A stretch of 64,000 bases of DNA from Drosophila persimilis (taxonomy: Eukaryota > Arthropoda > Insecta > Diptera > Drosophilidae). Below are positions 62,484-64,000 of this stretch, piece by piece. How positions within the stretch are numbered: the stretch's first letter is position 1; the number at the start of each line of letters is the position of its first letter. A program made the position numbers and the translations under genes. Location of the stretch: the NCBI RefSeq assembly GCF_003286085.1, contig NW_020825288.1, positions 9,920,001 through 9,984,000 of the forward strand. The letters are read 5' to 3'. Below the pieces are notes generated by a model. It saw only the letters and a list, made by a program, of their open reading frames with translations, did no database searches and was not told where the DNA came from.

Positions 62484-64000
62484 ATGCCAGTAAAAATCAT
62501 GTTCCAAAACGTCAATGGCATCGTTCAACGGCGTAGGCGAAATGAACTTAACGAGCACCTAAACAAACACAGGCCAGATCTGATGCTACTCGCTGAGCAC
62601 AACCTGAGAAGTACGCACTCAGCCGGATTAACCAACTACCAATTCGTGAGGCAACATGTAGCAAGCTTAGAAACCACGCAGAACAGCACAAGAAGCCCTG
62701 GAACAGCAGTAACCATCTGCGTGAGAAATGGACTCAGTTACGAACGAGTGAAAATCGACCAAATGCAATACATCGAGGCTGTGGCAGTGCAGATTTTCTA
62801 TACAAACAGACGCAATTTAAGAACTGGATTAATTGCAATCTCACTCTACCTACGCCCCCAGCATCCTTTACTAAGCTCAGACTTGGACATTCTAATGCAC
62901 TCGCTAGCTCAAATAGAGGATCATGAGCAACTCGTAATCGGATGTGATTTGAACGCGAAACACCCAGCCTGGAATAGGCCCACGTACCGTCCAGAACACA
63001 TCAACACGTCAGGAATTAGCTTAGAGCGGTGGCTGGCAGACCAACCATTCCTAATTCTCCACCCAACCCAAGAACCCACACGTCCCAATCAGACAGGAGA
63101 CTCCTCAATAGATTTTTTCCTAACATCATCCTCAACCCCAATCGACTACTCAACATTTACCTACGGCTGCAAAATCCTCAAAAACTTCCCATCAGACCAC
63201 TTTGGAATAACCATAAACATAAATCTAGGACGGAACCGACTAAACTACAACCCACCAAAATCGTTACACAATTTTCAGAAAATAGACCCGATCCACTGGA
63301 ACACAATAATACTACAGAACCTAAGACACATCCCAAACACCCAAAACTTAAACACAGCTGACATAGATAACCACGTACATTCTCTAACAAATGCAATAGC
63401 CAAAGCCCTTGACTCTGATGAGGCAATCCCAAAAATAACCATAAACCCGACTAACCCAAACAATCCGTTCACCCGACTTAGCACCCACTGCCTAAACCTA
63501 ATCAAAAAAAAACGAAAACTTAGACGCATGCTTTTCCGCCGCCTATCCACCCTTACACCCAACCAACGCAACCAAATCAAAGACACTATAAAAGAATTGG
63601 ACATACAAATAAACTGTCACATAGAAATCGCAGAACTGAAAACAATAGACCAAAAACTACGCAAAATTAACCCAAGTAAAATTAGCCAGAAATCACTCCA
63701 AACACTCAATCCAAACACCCCACCAAAAGAACAACTAGCTCATGACCTACATTTGACCAACGAGGAAGCAGCTCTAATAGACATAGACCTAAACCTTAGC
63801 TCCTCCCAAAATATAACTTCCACTTTTCACAAAATTAATGCCCTGGCGTGGTCCTTTGAAAGAGTCCATAGCCAAAATGAAAACATCACCGACTCAGACC
63901 CTGTCCTCAGGGCACACACAATCGCCATCAATGAAACAATAGCCCAAACCACATTCACAACACTAAACTCATACAAAACTACATTCAATATTTCCAGAAC
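62484..64000 (+). CDS. Element B ORF2, endonuclease and start of RT (partial at window end)
   Basis: Open for about 505 codons to the end of the window from MPVKIMFQNVNGIVQ. The endonuclease looks complete: QNVNG, LLAEHN, GCDLNAKHPAWNR (the catalytic Asp and Asn lost in copy 1) and SDHFGI. The window ends in the linker before the RT palm. One extra A lies between the ORF1 stop and this ATG compared with copy 1. Confidence 0.88.
   Translation, partial: MPVKIMFQNVNGIVQRRRRNELNEHLNKHRPDLMLLAEHNLRSTHSAGLTNYQFVRQHVASLETTQNSTRSPGTAVTICVRNGLSYERVKIDQMQYIEAVAVQIFYTNRRNLRTGLIAISLYLRPQHPLLSSDLDILMHSLAQIEDHEQLVIGCDLNAKHPAWNRPTYRPEHINTSGISLERWLADQPFLILHPTQEPTRPNQTGDSSIDFFLTSSSTPIDYSTFTYGCKILKNFPSDHFGITININLGRNRLNYNPPKSLHNFQKIDPIHWNTIILQNLRHIPNTQNLNTADIDNHVHSLTNAIAKALDSDEAIPKITINPTNPNNPFTRLSTHCLNLIKKKRKLRRMLFRRLSTLTPNQRNQIKDTIKELDIQINCHIEIAELKTIDQKLRKINPSKISQKSLQTLNPNTPPKEQLAHDLHLTNEEAALIDIDLNLSSSQNITSTFHKINALAWSFERVHSQNENITDSDPVLRAHTIAINETIAQTTFTTLNSYKTTFNISR

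Larger units (their letters stand above)
60643..64000 (+). mobile_element. Element B copy 2 (runs off the window)
   Basis: In tandem with copy 1. The 5' H2A-derived leader to about 60,698 matches copy 1, which has a 10-bp duplication after it. ORF1 is complete apart from a one-base deletion near its end, and ORF2 is open to the window end. Copies 1 and 2 differ by scattered substitutions and small indels, so they are not a fresh duplication. Confidence 0.93.

Overview
The window is a replication-dependent histone gene array from a fruit fly. It carries all five histone families in 5,094-bp tandem units, in the order H1(+), H2B(-), H2A(+), H4(-), H3(+), with insect-type proteins and 16-nt 3' histone stem-loops. 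The unit size and gene order fit Drosophila. Units of about 5.1 kb and very long-LTR Ulysses/Osvaldo-like elements are known from the virilis-repleta radiation, so subgenus Drosophila is likely. The species cannot be fixed from the sequence alone.

Layout. Positions 1-22,123 hold about 4.3 near-identical histone units with periods 5,094, 5,094, 5,094 and 5,080; the shorter one has lost 14 bp from the H3 leader. Each unit has two divergent promoter pairs (H2B/H2A and H4/H3) and a TATA-less H1 behind a 1.3-kb AT-rich spacer. At 22,123 the array breaks off in the 3' UTR of an H2A gene, just before its stem-loop. Positions 22,124-54,148 are a 32-kb block of transposable elements. It holds head-to-tail, internally deleted copies of a jockey-clade non-LTR element (here 'element A'), most lacking the endonuclease/RT core. 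One copy is split by a 9.7-kb LTR retrotransposon (29,451-39,160, 4-bp target duplication tgat) that encodes Gag and protease but no recognisable RT, RNase H or integrase. Two copies of a 2.3-2.5-kb LTR-like sequence ('X', 44,028-46,332 and 48,426-50,916) follow. A diverged copy, A' (50,917-54,148), abuts a second H2A at about its transcription start.

Positions 54,149-55,737 are a decaying histone remnant: a frameshifted H2A, an H4 with three substitutions in an almost invariant protein, and an H3 promoter with only five H3 codons. A second jockey-clade element ('element B') sits directly after codon 5 of that H3. One copy runs 55,738-60,581 with a poly(A) tail. It is followed by a 61-bp repeat of the H3 leader plus the same five codons, then by a second B copy that runs off the window.

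The most interesting signal is the 5' end of element B. It is a chimera of histone transcript starts: H3 leader and MARTK codons, then an H2A-like leader and N-terminal coding stretch with a lost ATG, then the element's own 5' UTR and ORFs. This looks like a retrotransposon that lands in histone genes, is transcribed from their promoters and keeps the host leader. Two non-LTR families and their products all lie at H2A or H3 transcript ends, which suggests that the histone locus is a recurrent niche. The evidence is one locus, so site specificity is an inference.
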